64,000 bases of DNA, taken from Bolinopsis microptera (taxonomy: Eukaryota; Ctenophora; Tentaculata; Lobata; Bolinopsidae). The notes under the pieces are model-generated. The model saw only the letters and a program-made list of their open reading frames with translations, ran no database searches and was not told where the DNA came from. Both the position numbers and the translations under genes were made by a program. Location of the stretch: NCBI RefSeq assembly GCF_026151205.1, contig NC_087075.1:16196752-16260751 (forward strand), given 5' to 3'. Position 1 is the stretch's first letter. Each line of letters opens with the position of its first letter. Shown here piece by piece: positions 1-12,942 of the stretch.

Positions 1-775
1 AAAAAGGGCCAAAGCGCGACTTTCCAACTTATTCTCTGAATTTTTCCTTCAAATTTTTTTAAATTGGGCCCCCAAATTTTTTTCCCAATAAATTTTAAAA
101 ACGCCTTTTCCCAAAAGTGGGAAAAACCCCATTTGAGTTATTCCGTTTTTAAAAGGAAAAATTTTTTTAAAAAGATTGATTATTTTAAATTTTTTTGAAA
201 TTTTAAATTTGCAATAAGTCGGAAATTTTGGGTTAAAATTTTTGGCATATTTTAAAGGGAAAATGGGGGGTGGTGCCCCCCGGGGGGAAGGGTTGGGGGG
301 GTTGGGGGCGCCCCCTCAAAAAACTCCTTGGGCCCCGGTTTGGGGGGTCAACGGGTACCGAAATCAAGTTTTTCCAAAAAAAAAACCCATTGGTCCTTTT
401 CCCGAATTCCCCCTTTCCCTTTTTTTGGGCCCAACTTGGGTACATAAAACTCGGCTATCAAAATTAAACTAAAAACACCTCAAAATTCCCTTTGGGGCCT
501 TTAAAAGGGTCTGACAATGTTCTTTTATCGTTTTAAAAAATATTGTTTTTGGGGCGTGCAAAACCCGTAACTTTAAATTTTTGACGCTTTCCGATTTTTT
601 TAAAGCAACATTAGTTTAAAATATAAAAAAACTTTAAAAACCCCCCGAAACCCTTTTTGCTGAATTTAAAAGTGTATTTTTTTTATTGAATGGGAAATCG
701 GGGGTTTTAAGGAATTTTTTCCGGACGGGGACCTCGTTTAGTTTAAATAAGGGACTTTAAATTGGGGAGAAAAAA

Positions 776-3330
776 TTGAAACCCCCAAATGCTCAAGCCG
801 GGGCAAAATTCCCGCTGCGTTTCGACACCTTTTGCATATCCTCCGGATTTGGGGCCCCGGGGGAGCCCCGGCTCCGCGGGTCCCGGAGGGCCCCGGGCTC
901 CGGGGGTGCTTTCCCCAAAAAGTATTTTCAGGGACCCCAGTACATTTTTGGCGGGCCCGACGGGCTTTAAAGTCCGCCGGCTCCCCACGGCGGCTCGGCG
1001 GAAGGGCCCCGCGGGCAAGCCACTACACCCGGTCCGGGCCCCGGACTCCGGGGAGGCCCCTTTGGGGACTCCGCCGGACCCTTTTGGGGGCCCGACTTAA
1101 TCCGCGGCCCTTGGGGGAGTCCGCCACTCCGGGCTCCGCCGGAGTCCGCCGGCCCAACAAGGCCCACTCTCCGACCTCCTTTTTCCGACCCTCCCGGGTA
1201 AATTTTTCACTGACATACAACATAGCATTTGCAATAATTTTGGTCAGATGAAAAGGTCCTAGTGATAAACCTTTAAACCTTTCCCTCATTTTAAAACCCA
1301 TAATGTATATAACGTTTACCCCAAACCCCCACCAAACCCTCCGCACGAAAAATAACAATGTCATTTAATGGAAAGTGCCCCAAAAAAATTTTTTTTCATA
1401 TTATCTCCTTTGGGGAAGCGTTTTTTGTTTTCCCACAATTTTCATGTGGCGTCCCTTTGGGGGATCCCAGCAAGCAAAAAAAACTTCGACCATCACAGGG
1501 AAAAGACGCCCGCCCCACTCTCACCCTTTGAGCTCCCCATCGTCCCCGTTTACGAAGTAAGGCGAAGCCTGAGGTTTCCCCAGTAACATCGGGCCACCGA
1601 TTAAAAATTTAAAAATTTTTTTTAAATAAAGGTCAAATGTAAAACCCAAAAAATTAGTTATTTATGACGACGCAAATTTTTTAGCCCCAGCGCGAGCGCA
1701 TGCCGGGAAAAGGGCCGCTACTTCAAATTTTGATAAATATTTTTCCCTTGGGGGATTGTTCTCTAACAAAAGACCCTCGCTTTCAGTAGCGCGCGAACCG
1801 CCCAAATGACTTGTGGGAAAAAGAGCGCCCGCACGGCGCGAAAGCTCCTGGTTTCTAAAAAGAACCGATGTCCTTGCATTGTAGGGTAAATCCAAAAAAA
1901 AAATAAACACGCCACTCGCACTGGGGGATGTTCGCGGACCTCGGATTTTTTTAAAACGGGGTTTCACCCCCTTAAATTTGCCCCCGACGCCCAAACCCCT
2001 TTTTTTTGGGCCTCGGGGAAAGCCACCCCTCATTAAATTTTGGGGGAAAATTTGCTCGCCAAAATTTTTTGGGCCAGAAATGTCCTACCTGCACTCATTC
2101 CCGCGCGCAACGAGCTCGTTTTTTCGTCGACTGCGACAGCACAAAAAAAAATTGTGTGGCGCTCGATGGGACATTTTTAAAGGGGGGTACCGTATTAAAT
2201 TTTGATCGCTGAATACAACGAGACAACTGCAAGGGGTCATAGTAGGGTTTCATCCTTCAAGGGCCTCGGTTTTCCTACTAACCAGGGGGGTTTTCCCCTC
2301 CGGCGCGCGCGCTACTCAAACGGAGGGGATATTAAGCAAAACCCTCCCCCACAACCAAATTTTTCAAAATCTTGACACTACCGGGCCCTTTTCTGCAATA
2401 TCCTCGCCTGTGCTCCCAAAAATTTACTCCTCAATTTAACAACATCAAATTTTAGTTTTACATTTTAAATTTTTTCAAAAAACTTTAATTTTTTAAACGG
2501 GCGTTACCCAGGGCCTCACTTCGTCCTTTTCTTCGGCACAGCATCGGGCTCGAAAAAAATTTCGGGGCCCGCTCACCGTCCTCCGCCAAACTTTACTTTA
2601 TTATAGTTTTAAAGAACATAAAACCTGGGGCCCCATAACTCGAAAAACGTAGAGAGCGGCGGGGTCTCCCTTAAGGCGACAAAATTTTTCTTGCAAAAAC
2701 CTTCCCCCAAAAAGAAAATATACAAAAATTTTTTTTGGTCCCCGTGAATTTAAGGAAAAGATTTTTCGCCGGGCTTTGGGGGGTTAGGGGGCAAATTTTA
2801 TACATTTAGGGTCCAAAATTTGGGCCCAGAGTTTTACCTAAGGGGGAATTTTTAGGGAAAAGGTTAAGGTTTATTTTACACGATCTTTTTATCTGACCCA
2901 ATTTGCAAAATGCTATTTTAAATTTACGACAAAATTTAGCCAGGGGGAAGACGGGGTCGAAGTCATGGACCTGTTGGATTTCCCCGGGCCCGCCAACTCC
3001 CCGGGCTCCGCCGGGTTCATTCGGGGGAGAGCCGGCCCATCCGCCCAACACTCCCGGGGCCCCCGTCCCCCGGCGGACCGGAGTCCCTAGTGGGGTTTAG
3101 TCCCCGGGGGACAAATCCCCGACCCCCGGGGCCGCTCGGAGCCGCGGGGGCCTTTTAAAATCCCCTCGGATTTCCCCTCGCTCCGCTCGGGGTCCGCCCA
3201 AAAAGTACTCCCATCCAATGTAAATAAATTTTGGGGGAACACCCCCCGGGGTCCCACGGGTCCGCCCGGGGTCCGGGGGCTCCACCGCGACTGGGCTCCC
3301 ACGGGGAAAATGGGCCCACACTTTAATTTT
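776..3330. mobile_element. Noisy fold-back relative of the giant transposon
   Basis: The segment 790-1700 reads like the left end of the giant element (GC-rich GGAGTCCGCC block, then the stretch after it including GTCAGATGAAAAGGTC). The segment 2450-3330 is the same material in reverse complement. The middle (1780-2280) matches the subterminal part of the giant element near 30.84-31.1 kb, including CAGTAGCGCGCGA. No counterpart of the 1261-aa ORF is visible. It therefore looks like an internally deleted, non-autonomous copy of about 2.5 kb. Its exact ends and TSD cannot be read because the consensus is poor. Confidence 0.65.
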
Positions 3331-3339
3331 TTTTAACAA

Positions 3340-4735
3340 TTAACGGAGACTTTAAAAATAAAACAGGGTTTTTCCACTTGGTTTTTTCAATACAATATAA
3401 GGAATACAAAAAACCCAAAAAAAACAACCCAAAAACAACTATAAAAAACAAATAAAAACCCCTGTTGAATGTTCCATGGGTTTTTTCCCCCTTATTTTGT
3501 TTAAAAATAAAGAAGTTTTCACCTAAAAACCCTTTTCGCGAATGGGGATGGTTTAAAAATTTTTGATATTAAGAAACCCAAAAGGTTGAACCCCTGTAAA
3601 CCCATGAATGCCCCTTCTCCCAACCTATGTTAAAAATAATTTGAAAAAAAAAAATTGGCTGCCCGAAGATAACCATCTTTTATTTGATTTTACATTAATT
3701 TAAAACATCACCAAAAAGGTTTTCCTCAGCTTAAATTTTTTTTGTTTTTCGGGATATTTTATTGATCGGGGGAAATACTACTTTTTGTTAATAAAAGTCC
3801 CTTTTTTCAAAACTCCTAGCAACCAACCGGCTTTTATTTATATTCAGCACTTTCGCCGCGGGAAAAAAATGCATTTTTTAAAAAACCACCGGCCCCCTTC
3901 CAAGGGTTTTTCAAAAAACTGTCTTAGCAAATTTTAAATTTCTGGGCCCCCCCAAAACGGTTTCCTCAAAAAATTTTAAAACAGCCCCGTTTCAAACTAG
4001 ACAAAAAATTTAAACTTGGGTGAACGTTTTAAATCTTGAAATTTGCACTTTCCTAAAAATTTCATAATAAAAAAATTTGGGCCACCACCCTTCTTAAAAA
4101 TCAAAATAAGCTTTATTTTTCTATGACATACTATATTTTGAATCCCCCCACAAACAAAAAAATTTAAATTTTGGGAAACCCGACCAAAAATCCCCGGGTT
4201 TCCCCAAATTGGCAAAAATTTTCGGTTTCCCCCCTTTTGGGGGCCCCAAAATCGGGGTTTCCCCAAAACAAATTGCCATCTTTTGATCCCATTTTGTGTA
4301 AAAAATTTTTTGTATTGCCACGACCCAACTTTTTTTTCAAATTTTTAAATTTTTATTGCTTTAAAAAACCCTTTTAAAATTTTCAAATACAACCAAAATT
4401 TAAAAATTAAACCCAAAATCCCGGGGAATTTAGAAAAAATTTTTCCCGGGCGGGAATTTTCCCCACTGAAAATTTCGGGGAAAACCGGGGTTCATACCCC
4501 CCTCGGGTTGACTTCAAATAATTCATGTTTTTTAACATAGTACCCCAGCCCCCTTGCTTAAAAGCTACTTTGTTTAACTTGTTACTATAAAAAATTAAAC
4601 CTACCCTTTTCTTGAAAACACTATGGGTTCTAATTACACACTATGGAACCCTTTACAGAAAATCTTTTCTCCCACTGTTTAAGTTAAAAATAAATGATAT
4701 ACAAAATAACCATTTAAACCCAAACCCAAACAAAG
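3340..4735. other. AT-rich noisy sequence, no gene seen
   Basis: Homopolymer-rich sequence with no coherent reading frame, splice pattern or repeat that I can support. Confidence 0.5.
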
Positions 4736-4739
4736 GTTT

Positions 4740-5095
4740 AAAAATTAGCAAAATGAAACAAAGCAACATGATTTAAATATAACAACATATAACAAAAACA
4801 ATATAAACTATAGCAAAAAGGGAAAATATAGCAACAGAAACTAAGCAAAAGGGTTACTTAGCAACAATAAACTATACAACTTTACTATACAAAAGGGATC
4901 TATAGCAACCCTGTAATTTTTACAGCAAAAGTGGGAACTATACAAAGGGTTTAAATAAACAAATTGGGGATTAAAAGCAAAAATGGGTTTTACCAACGTG
5001 GTAACTATTGCAAAAGGGTTTTAAGCAAAATGGTATCTATAAACAAAAATTTTTTACAGCAACTGGTTTAACCCTTTGAAAAGGGTAACTAGATA
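4740..5095. repeat. Degraded minisatellite (ACTATAGCAAAAGGGTT-like)
   Basis: Short words such as CTATAGCAA, AGCAAAAGGG and GGTTACTTAGCAA recur every 15-20 bases. Single-base errors hide the exact unit. This is probably a tandem array of a roughly 16-bp unit read with low accuracy. Confidence 0.5.
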
Positions 5096-6690
5096 TTGTT
5101 TTCACCCCTTTTCCCCATACCTGGGAAATTTTTGTTAAGTTTCCCATCCTTTTCCCTCAAACCCCCTTCTTTCACATCCTCCCAAAAAGACAAAAACAAT
5201 TTTAAAACACCCCAGGGCAAAACCCCCAAAAAGAATAAAGGGACACCCCCCCCGAATAGGTAACCCGTCCCCACTGGAAAACTTGGGCCGCCGCGGCATC
5301 CTGGGAAAAGTAAACACGTCCCCGTAACAACACCAAATTTACCTAATCCCCTCTGTCCACCAACCCCCTGGGAAAACTCTTGGGTTTTCCCCGTGCCCAG
5401 AAAATGCTTGGTTCCGTTTGCCCCTGCAGGGAGAAAAGCGTTTCCTTTTTGGAGTGTACTATATAACATTTCCTTAATTTTATATGTAGTGCTACAAATA
5501 AAATTAAACCCTTTTTATATGTGGGATTTTACTATGGACTGTGGTTAATGGTAAAACTACCCACAAACAATTATATTCTTGGGGGGTTGGGGGTTTTCCT
5601 CTTTTTCTGGGTGTACTTTAATAAAATGAAATTTTTTTCTAAAACCTTCCCGTCCCCCAAAAAACCCTAAAAAAAGTTATTAAACGTCACAGTAATTTGT
5701 TAAAACAACCGATACTATCTTTTGTTTACTGCGGTCCCAATGTTTTGGTTTAAAAAAGGGGGAAAAATAAAAAACTTTACTTTTTGTTGAATTTTTTTTT
5801 TTTTTTTTGCCAGTAATGGGGGGCGCTCCCCTTGCATTAACCAGGGAAAAATAGGCCATAAAAGACGGGTTTCCGAGGAAAGGTTTTAGAAAACCCTGGT
5901 AACTTTTTTTGTGGGGGGGTCTTACCTCGCATTTCCCATGTTATTTGAGGGAAACAGTGCCCCCCCGCACTTGCCCATCTGTACCAGTTTTTCGCGCAAT
6001 TTTCCTCCCAAAAAAAAAAATATTAACATTTTAAAGATTTTATAAAATTTTTTAATGGCCGATTTGCACAGCACACGGCTAGCCAACTAGTCTAACCAGT
6101 CGATAAACACATATATGTAGGGTAACCTGTTCTAAATCAAGGGAGAAAACACCTATCGTATAAAACTAATTTGGCTTATTTTTCATTCATCAGCACATTT
6201 TAAAATGATCCTGGACTTTAAAAAGAACAGAATAAAAAAAACCGATATGATCTAAAAATAGGGTTATTGTAATATAAATTTATTTTATCTTTTTCCGCAA
6301 AAGGGGAACCTTTTAAACAAACATGAGAAAAGAATTTGGAACTCAAAGTTGTCATTTTATTCTTTCATGAAAAATCCGCATAAAAAAATTTACAAGAATC
6401 TATAGGGAAACTGCAAAAAAGCTTTTCCACAGCTAAAATCGATTAAAAGATCAGACCCAAATTCACAATTTCCCCCAACCCCAATTTTTTCTGCCTTACA
6501 AAACTGAATAAAAAACCTTTTTTAAAATTTCGAAATAATAAACATTGATTCAGTATAATTCAACTAAAAAGATAAAAGCAAAAGTTATTGCGATTTTAAA
6601 TAAAAAGGCCAAGGGGGAGCCTTTCCATTACGTAAAACTTGGGGACTTACTTATTTTTAATTTTTAACTTATTACTCCTTTATGAAAAAA
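5096..6690. other. Noisy sequence, nothing supported
   Basis: No gene, RNA or repeat could be supported here. A 126-codon minus-strand reading frame at 5089-5469 is compositional (runs of G and C) and lies in error-rich consensus. Confidence 0.5.
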
Positions 6691-9600
6691 GCAAACAAGT
6701 TTAATTTAAAAAGGGGGAAAAAATGGCTTCCGTTGGTTTTAATGTTCACAAGGTTTTCCAAAAGGAATATTAGTTAACCCCTACGAACATAATTGACTTG
6801 TTGCCCAATTTTTATCTCAACAAAACCCCACTTTTTTCCAAATTTTTTCCACCTTTTTACCCCCTTCTTGGGTTTTCCAAAAATTTTTTAAAATGAAAGT
6901 CGTAAAACTGCAAATTAAAATGAAAAGGGTTTTTTTTTATCAAGGGGAAAACTTTTTTATGAAAAAATTTTTGACATTTGACAATTTCCCAAAAGGATAA
7001 TTACCAAATTTGGTTTAAACACCAAAAAAAAGGAAAAATTTTTTTTTGGGTCAAAAAAATGGGAAAACGTTTAAAAACGGGGAAAAAAGAAGGGGTTTTT
7101 AAAACTTCAAAAATTGTTTTACATTAAAAATTTTTTTTCGAGACTTGGAAAAAAGTTTGAAAATTTTTTAAAAAAATTTTTTTTTCCCCCAAAAGTGAAC
7201 GTTTTCATGAAACTGGGTAAAATGCTTTTAAAAAAATTTTTTAAAATTTTTTGATTGGGGAATACTAAAATCACCCTATTTGAAGTTGGGGTTCGTAAAA
7301 CCCCACAATTTGAAATTTTTTGTAATTAGGGAAAACTTAGCCCGGGAAAGGGCGGGAACCCAAAAAGGGTTAACCCACAATATTAAGTTTCATAACTAAA
7401 TTTCAATACACTTTTTTCAAATTCCCCCTTAAAGGGAAAAAGCACAAAAGGACCATTTTTAAATCGAAACCCATTTTACCCCCTGTTTTATCATTTTTTT
7501 TGATTTCAATGTCAAAACCTCTGTACCGGAATCTTTGCCAAACCCCTTTACCGGGGATCTAATGTACCCACCTCTTTTTTACCTCTATAATTTTAAACCC
7601 CGTTTTAAAAAATGGCATTTCTACAGGGGTTTTTTAACTGTGCACTTTTTTTCACCTCGCAAAACCCGGGTTTATAGGGGGTTGGAAAAAAGGTTAATAC
7701 CTTTTTATCACCACTGTGCTTTTTTGTTTTGAAAGCCTTTCCCTTTTTTGCTAGCCCAAAAAAATCCCAAAAAACCCCCCTATCTCATTGCCAGGGGCCG
7801 GGGTAGACTGAAATAGGAAACGAGGTTGCCCAGAAATAATTAAATTTTGAGTAAATGGAACTGGGTGCTACTTTGGGTGTACAAACGTAGCTACACGAGG
7901 TTTTCAGGATTGGTTATTTTAAAAGGCCAAAGGGGGGCCGGAATAAAGTTAATTTTAAAAATTTCATTGAGGCAGTGTAAAACCCCGGTTTTAATCAGGC
8001 TAGAACTAAAAGTGCAATACTGCCCAAAGAACAGTCAAGGGTACATCCCGCAACAGTAAAACCCGAAGAAGGAGATAAGATTGTGACTGCAAGAGGAAGG
8101 AGGGAACCTGATTGTGTTTGGGTTAAAGAAGAGGGAGGAAAAGGTTCCTGCCTGGTAACTGCATTTTGGAAAAAGGGGGATGAGAAACCTTTTTTTCCAC
8201 GAAAGGGGGGTTGAAAGCAACCTTTTCACTCCGCCTATTTAAAAACACCGTCCCCGAGCTTTAAAAGCCTTTCTCAAAACATGAAAACAAAGACGACCCA
8301 CCCCTTTTTTGATCCAACAAACCCTTTAATAAATCGACTTTAAACCCCAAGAATTACTTCATTTTCTTTTAAAGGGGACAACCCTTCCGTACCGGGTTTA
8401 TTGATCAAAGTGTTTTCTTTAATTCCCCTTCTTTTTAGAGCTTTAGGTTTTGATCAAAACCCTTTCCAAATCCTCTTCACGGGAAACTATCCCCAAAAGA
8501 TTTACACGTTTTTGGTCTCCCCAAAACCCCCAAAATTTTCCCCGTTTTTTACATGGGTACGGGGCGGGTACCTCCATTTTTGCACCCACCCAATTTCCCC
8601 ATTAAATCTAATCAAACTTCCCCCGTTTTTTCTGGTTCAGACGGGTTTACTTTCACGGTTTTTTTTTTGCAACTCCCCGCAAATTTCTGTTCCCTGACTA
8701 CACCGTGGTTTTAAAGGGCCCCCCCAATCTTAAGTAACTTTTTTGTTCCCACCCCTTTTCCCTTAAAATAAACCCAAATCCAATGAAACCCCGTAGCAAA
8801 TTTTGCTACATCCATTGCCCCACCACCCTCTACCACCATTTTTTTCCAAAATTTTAGCTATTTTTACAACCCTCGAGCTATCTCCAGCTCTAACCCACCC
8901 GGCAAAGAGAAGGGGGTTTTTTGAGGGATCTGGAAAAGAAAAAAGTGCGCATGCGCATTCCCAAAACAAAAAAGGGGCCCCATGGGTATGAAAATTATTA
9001 AAACCCCTCTTCCTATTTCCCCCCCATTTTAACCCGGGCCTCTTGCGAGAGTGACAAAAAATGCACATTTAAAAAAAATCCCTGGGGAAAAACGCTTTTT
9101 TTGCTTTAAATTGGGGCAAAAAATAGAGGAAAAAGAGTCCGTCATTCAAAACCCTTTGAGATTGGGGAAGGGTTTTTATCATTGAAATTTTAATAAAATG
9201 ATAGTACAGCAAAAATCGGTTTTGATCTAAAAAATCCTTTTAAGCTGTTTCCTTTTTGTGGAAATTTAAAAACTGTATTGTAATTAAATTTTGAAACTCA
9301 AAAATTTTTTGGGGGTTAAACCCTTTTTTTGGTTCCCCCCTTTCCCAAGCTATTCCCCAATTCTAAAAAAATTTAAATTTGTCGAATTTCTACTCCAACC
9401 AAATAAATTTATGATTTTATATTCCCCAATCTAAAAATCTTCGGGTTTTTTGCCAAAAAATTTATCCACGTTTCAAACAATTCATCACTTTTGGCGGAAA
9501 AAATTTTAAAATTTTCAAACTTTTTTTCAATCTTTGAAAAAAATTTTTAAATGAACAATTTTTTTGGGTTTTTTTTAAAAAAATACATTTTTCCGTGTTT

Positions 9601-9960
9601 CAAACATTTTTAAACATTTTTACCAATAAAAAATTTTTTACTTTTTTTGGTGATTAACTAATTGGGAAATTATCCAATTAGCTGATTGTCAAATGTCAAA
9701 ATTTTTCATACAAAGTTTTCTCCTTGATAATTAAACATTCTAGGTAATTTGCGCCTTCTACGACGTTCACAACTAAAGATATTGGCAAACCAGAAAGGTG
9801 GTACAAAGGTGGTAAAAAGTGGTAAAAGTGGTGTTTTCTGTTGAGATAAAAAATTGGCAACAAGTCTAATTATGTTCGTAGGGGGTCCTAACTACCATAT
9901 TCCGTTGAGAAATCCTTGTGAACATTCAAATCCAACAACCCTTAAAATCGACCAATTTTC
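6690..9960. mobile_element. Fold-back element with ~0.4-0.5 kb inverted repeats (noisy)
   Basis: The sequence from about 6738 (AATGTTCACAAGG, then CTACGAACATAATTGACTTG, then TTGACATTTGACAATTTCCC) returns in reverse complement at about 9535-9935. The arms remain alignable to about 7190 and 9500. The core (7.2-9.5 kb) is AT-rich and unreadable as coding sequence at this accuracy. The element ends about 50-75 bp before the tRNA-Gly. Termini and TSD are uncertain: the arms can be followed weakly out to about 6690 and 9960. Confidence 0.65.
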
Positions 9961-10010
9961 CCCTTTACATATTGTAATAATTGAAAATATTTTCACAAGA
10001 TGTTGCATAC

Positions 10011-10082
10011 ACGTCGGGGGTTGAGTGGTACAATTCTCGCCTGCACGCGGGGGGCCCGGGGTTCGATTTCCCGGCCGACGCA
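10011..10082 (+). tRNA. tRNA-Gly (GCC), with indels
   Basis: The sequence fits eukaryotic tRNA-Gly(GCC). The 5' acceptor strand ACGTCGG pairs with CCGACGC apart from the first position. The D-arm region is GAGTGGTACAATTCTCGCC, and the T arm carries GGTTCGATTTCC between CCCGG and CCGG. The anticodon loop reads CTGCAC, one C short of the expected CTGCCAC. There is an extra G before GTTCGA and an extra T after it. All three departures are single-base homopolymer changes, so I read this as an intact gene with consensus errors, although a decayed tRNA is possible. Internal A and B boxes are recognisable. Confidence 0.8.
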
Positions 10083-11400
10083 GTATTTTTACTGCAAATT
10101 TTTAAACATTTGTTATCACTTAATTGTTATGCAAATGGTTACCAGAGGGTTACGATCTGTACCCCTGCTTCTCAGCCCTAAATTTGCCTTGATTAATAGT
10201 TTAAGAGTAGAAGAGGTCGTATCAGAATTTTTATTCAACTTATATAATCCGACAACGACCTTATTCTAGTTCTACTTCTAAGATTTAAGCCTAAGAAATG
10301 TCGAGGACCTCTTTAAACTTAGATATTTTGCTTTAAAAAGGAACAATTGCCAAGTGATGAGCACTTAAAGTATAAAACTGTGCATGTGAACAACTCTTTT
10401 GTTTATAAATATTTTTGGCAGCTATTAAGGGAAATTAAATACTAAACTCTTGCACGTGAAAACAGTCTTTAACTTTCGTTTTAAAATAACCTCCAACTAA
10501 AAGTAATAGAGGTAAGGTAAAACTTTCTTCTATAGTTTTAATCGGGTCAGCACAATTCGGAATATTGATTATTAGTATGACGTAGAAATGGGCGATCATC
10601 TATTTACCTTTCCCCATAAACATTTTCATTTGCGGAATTTATTCAGAAAAAAACCGGAAATTTTCTTGAAAGTCACAAACCTCGGTCAGTAAGTTAAAAC
10701 CTGTGCCCCGTTTGAGCATCCTTCTCCGAACCCTGCTACATCACGGTGAACGTAACAAAACTCTGACTGCTTCTCCATGGCATCAACCCGCTGTTTTTAC
10801 TTTTTGGAGTGGGTTACTTAGTTTGCTATCACTTTTGGTATTACATTCGCTTTCGTTTTTCACTTTTACTCTAACATATTTGTATGATGGAATAATTTAA
10901 GGCTTCTTAGAAAATATGCTTTTCGAATTAAATTTGGGTGGGTAATCGATCATATAAAAAGTAAAAATGGAGCCGGGAATATCTTTTAAAAAAACCCCTC
11001 TGCACAAAATTAAAAAGTGAAATACACGCTTTAACTCCTGAAAAAGTATATTATCTCATTTCTGCAGGTATTAAGGCACAGCTCTATTATAGAGCCACTA
11101 ACTCACTAGGGTATAAGTTATAACCTCACTAATTATATTGACTTGTTTGAGCTCCACCTAAACCTCTTAACCCATCCTACTATAATTAGGCATCGAAGTC
11201 GTCCCATTTAACACGATCCTTCTGGGCGGCGCTCAGTCTGCCGAATCTTTATTATGTTTATGAACATTATAGGTGAACACGGTCTCTAGGTAAACACGAT
11301 CCCCAAAATTCCCTCCCCCTGTTTGCTTCTAGTCAAGGAACAGGGTCCCCCATACCCTCCCCCTGTTAATTTCTAGTCAAGGCAGGCCCCCAACGCTGCA
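10083..11400. other. Transition zone, no gene seen
   Basis: Accuracy improves across this stretch. Reading frames of 60-90 codons are present but have no recognisable motif. Part of the dispersed GGGCGGCGCTCAG motif occurs at 11223-11300. Confidence 0.5.
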
Positions 11401-11500
11401 NNNNNNNNNNNNNNNNNNNNNNNNNNNNNNNNNNNNNNNNNNNNNNNNNNNNNNNNNNNNNNNNNNNNNNNNNNNNNNNNNNNNNNNNNNNNNNNNNNNN
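11401..11500. other. Assembly gap of 100 N
   Basis: Exactly 100 unknown bases, the usual placeholder for a scaffold join of unknown size. Confidence 0.99.
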
Positions 11501-12330
11501 TGGGTTTCATTAACAAATGGTATTGGTTCCTTCTTCACAAGATTACATCTATTGTATAAATCCTGGGTCTTTATTTGACCTATACTTTGATCTTGATTTG
11601 TCCGTGTCCCTTTAGTCTATGAACTGGGCAATTTTAAATGTGAGTCTCACATTGAGTAGAACTTATATCACCTATCGTGTCAGTTATTATTAATTTGGAA
11701 TATTGAAGTTGTACTTGTAGAATTTAGATGTACTTTGTACTATAAGTATATTTTAATCTTATTTCATCATTTTTGAAATAGAATGAGGATTTAAATTTTA
11801 ATCGTCTTCAAGTTTTTAAACGTTAAATTTTCCTTTTTCTCCAGCCCACTGAATTTCTTAGAACTTTAGAAGTAGCGCGCGTTACCTAGCTTGTTATTGC
11901 TATTGCTAATCTACTGACCCGGCTAGGCGGCTAATCTACTGACCCGGCGCGCTGTAAATTGTTCTGTTCAACATTTTAAAGTATCATCCGACTTAACGGG
12001 TGATACTCGTATAATATCTGTTCCATCCAACTCGGCGCGCGTCCTGGTAGGTTGTAAACCTACAACATCCGACAAGTCAATGTAGATTGTTATAGTTGAA
12101 GCTTATCGGTTAGTTGCTATCAGTATCACTTGTCAAAAAGTATATCATATATGCTCCCCCCCTCCCCCCGTATTTCTCCGTGAAAAGCACAATAGCGTGA
12201 GTAGCTTTTTGTCGAGGTGCCTCGAAGTCAAAAGTGATCTTAAAAACAAAGTTAAACGATTCCCCGTTAAATTTTTGTCGTAAAACATCAACTTAGTGCA
12301 GTGCAGAATCAAACAAGTTAAAGACATATT
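11501..12330. other. Intergenic sequence
   Basis: No gene recognised. A phrase, CTAATCTACTGACCCGGC, is repeated in tandem at 11908-11949. The block at about 12000-12080 (GATACTCGTATAATATCTG to AACCTACAACATCC) resembles 33070-33140, just outside the right end of the giant transposon. Confidence 0.5.
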
Positions 12331-12334
12331 TCAG

Positions 12335-12700
12335 GTAACACGACTCCTGTCCGACAGCGACATCTGTCCGACACTCCGACAGCGACATCTGTCCGACTTA
12401 GGGTACCAGAAAAAAACGACATCTGTCCGAAATTGTGAACTGATTTCAATACGACACATTTCCAATTAGAGACATGATCTGAACTGTTACTTGCTAAGTT
12501 GTATACGTAACATTTCCGATTTGAGATATGATCTGAGCCATAGTGATAGTTTACTATGGTCCGAAATTCGGACACATCGCCAAAAACGACTCCTAGCTAT
12601 CCGACAGCGACATCTGTCCGAAATCCCTAATAGTAATTCGGCTGTCGCCGTCGGACAGATGTCGCTGTCGGACAGATGTCGCTCAATCGGGGCTGATAGA
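12335..12700. repeat. Inverted cluster of a 19-bp repeat
   Basis: Copies of GACAGCGACATCTGTCCGA or part of it lie at 12355-12372, 12380-12398, 12418-12430 and 12603-12621. The reverse complement (TCGGACAGATGTCGCTGTC) follows in tandem at 12651-12682. The unit is itself partly palindromic. The layout suggests a small fold-back element or a cluster of binding sites. No TSD was identified. Confidence 0.6.
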
Positions 12701-12867
12701 TCCGTCGTTAATTTTAGTTGAGATTACTTCTTTAGCTCGGAACAGGTACTGAAAGATAAAATTAGTTGAGTAATTATGTTTAAATAATAATAAAAAGTGG
12801 AACTAGCCGCTCTCGTGCCGAAACAAACGACAAAAAACGTGTGAGGATCGGTTTAATCCTTTACCCT

Positions 12868-12942
12868 TGTACATTGTACATTGTACATTGTACATTGTAC
12901 ATTGTACATTGTACATTGTACATTGTACATTGTACATTGTAC
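12868..12942. repeat. Heptanucleotide microsatellite (TGTACAT)n
   Basis: About ten uninterrupted copies of the 7-bp unit GTACATT. Confidence 0.95.

Larger units (their letters stand above)
1..9700. other. Low-accuracy consensus block
   Basis: Runs of A, C, G and T are strongly over-represented and short words are lost. Where this block can be compared with a clean relative (790-1620 against 21780-22620, and 2070-2250 against the reverse complement of 30880-31100), the two align only through many homopolymer expansions and small indels. The tRNA at 10.0 kb, at the edge of the block, shows the same error type. I infer unpolished long-read consensus. No ORF here should be treated as a gene. Confidence 0.8.

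Noticed and set aside
233..5469. Open frames of 60-140 codons in the first 5.5 kb
   Set aside because: They lie in error-rich consensus, have G/P/F/K-run composition, and overlap on both strands. None has a family motif.
12868..12942. CRISPR-like array
   Set aside because: Direct repeats without spacers, and a eukaryotic context. The same applies to the other short tandem arrays.
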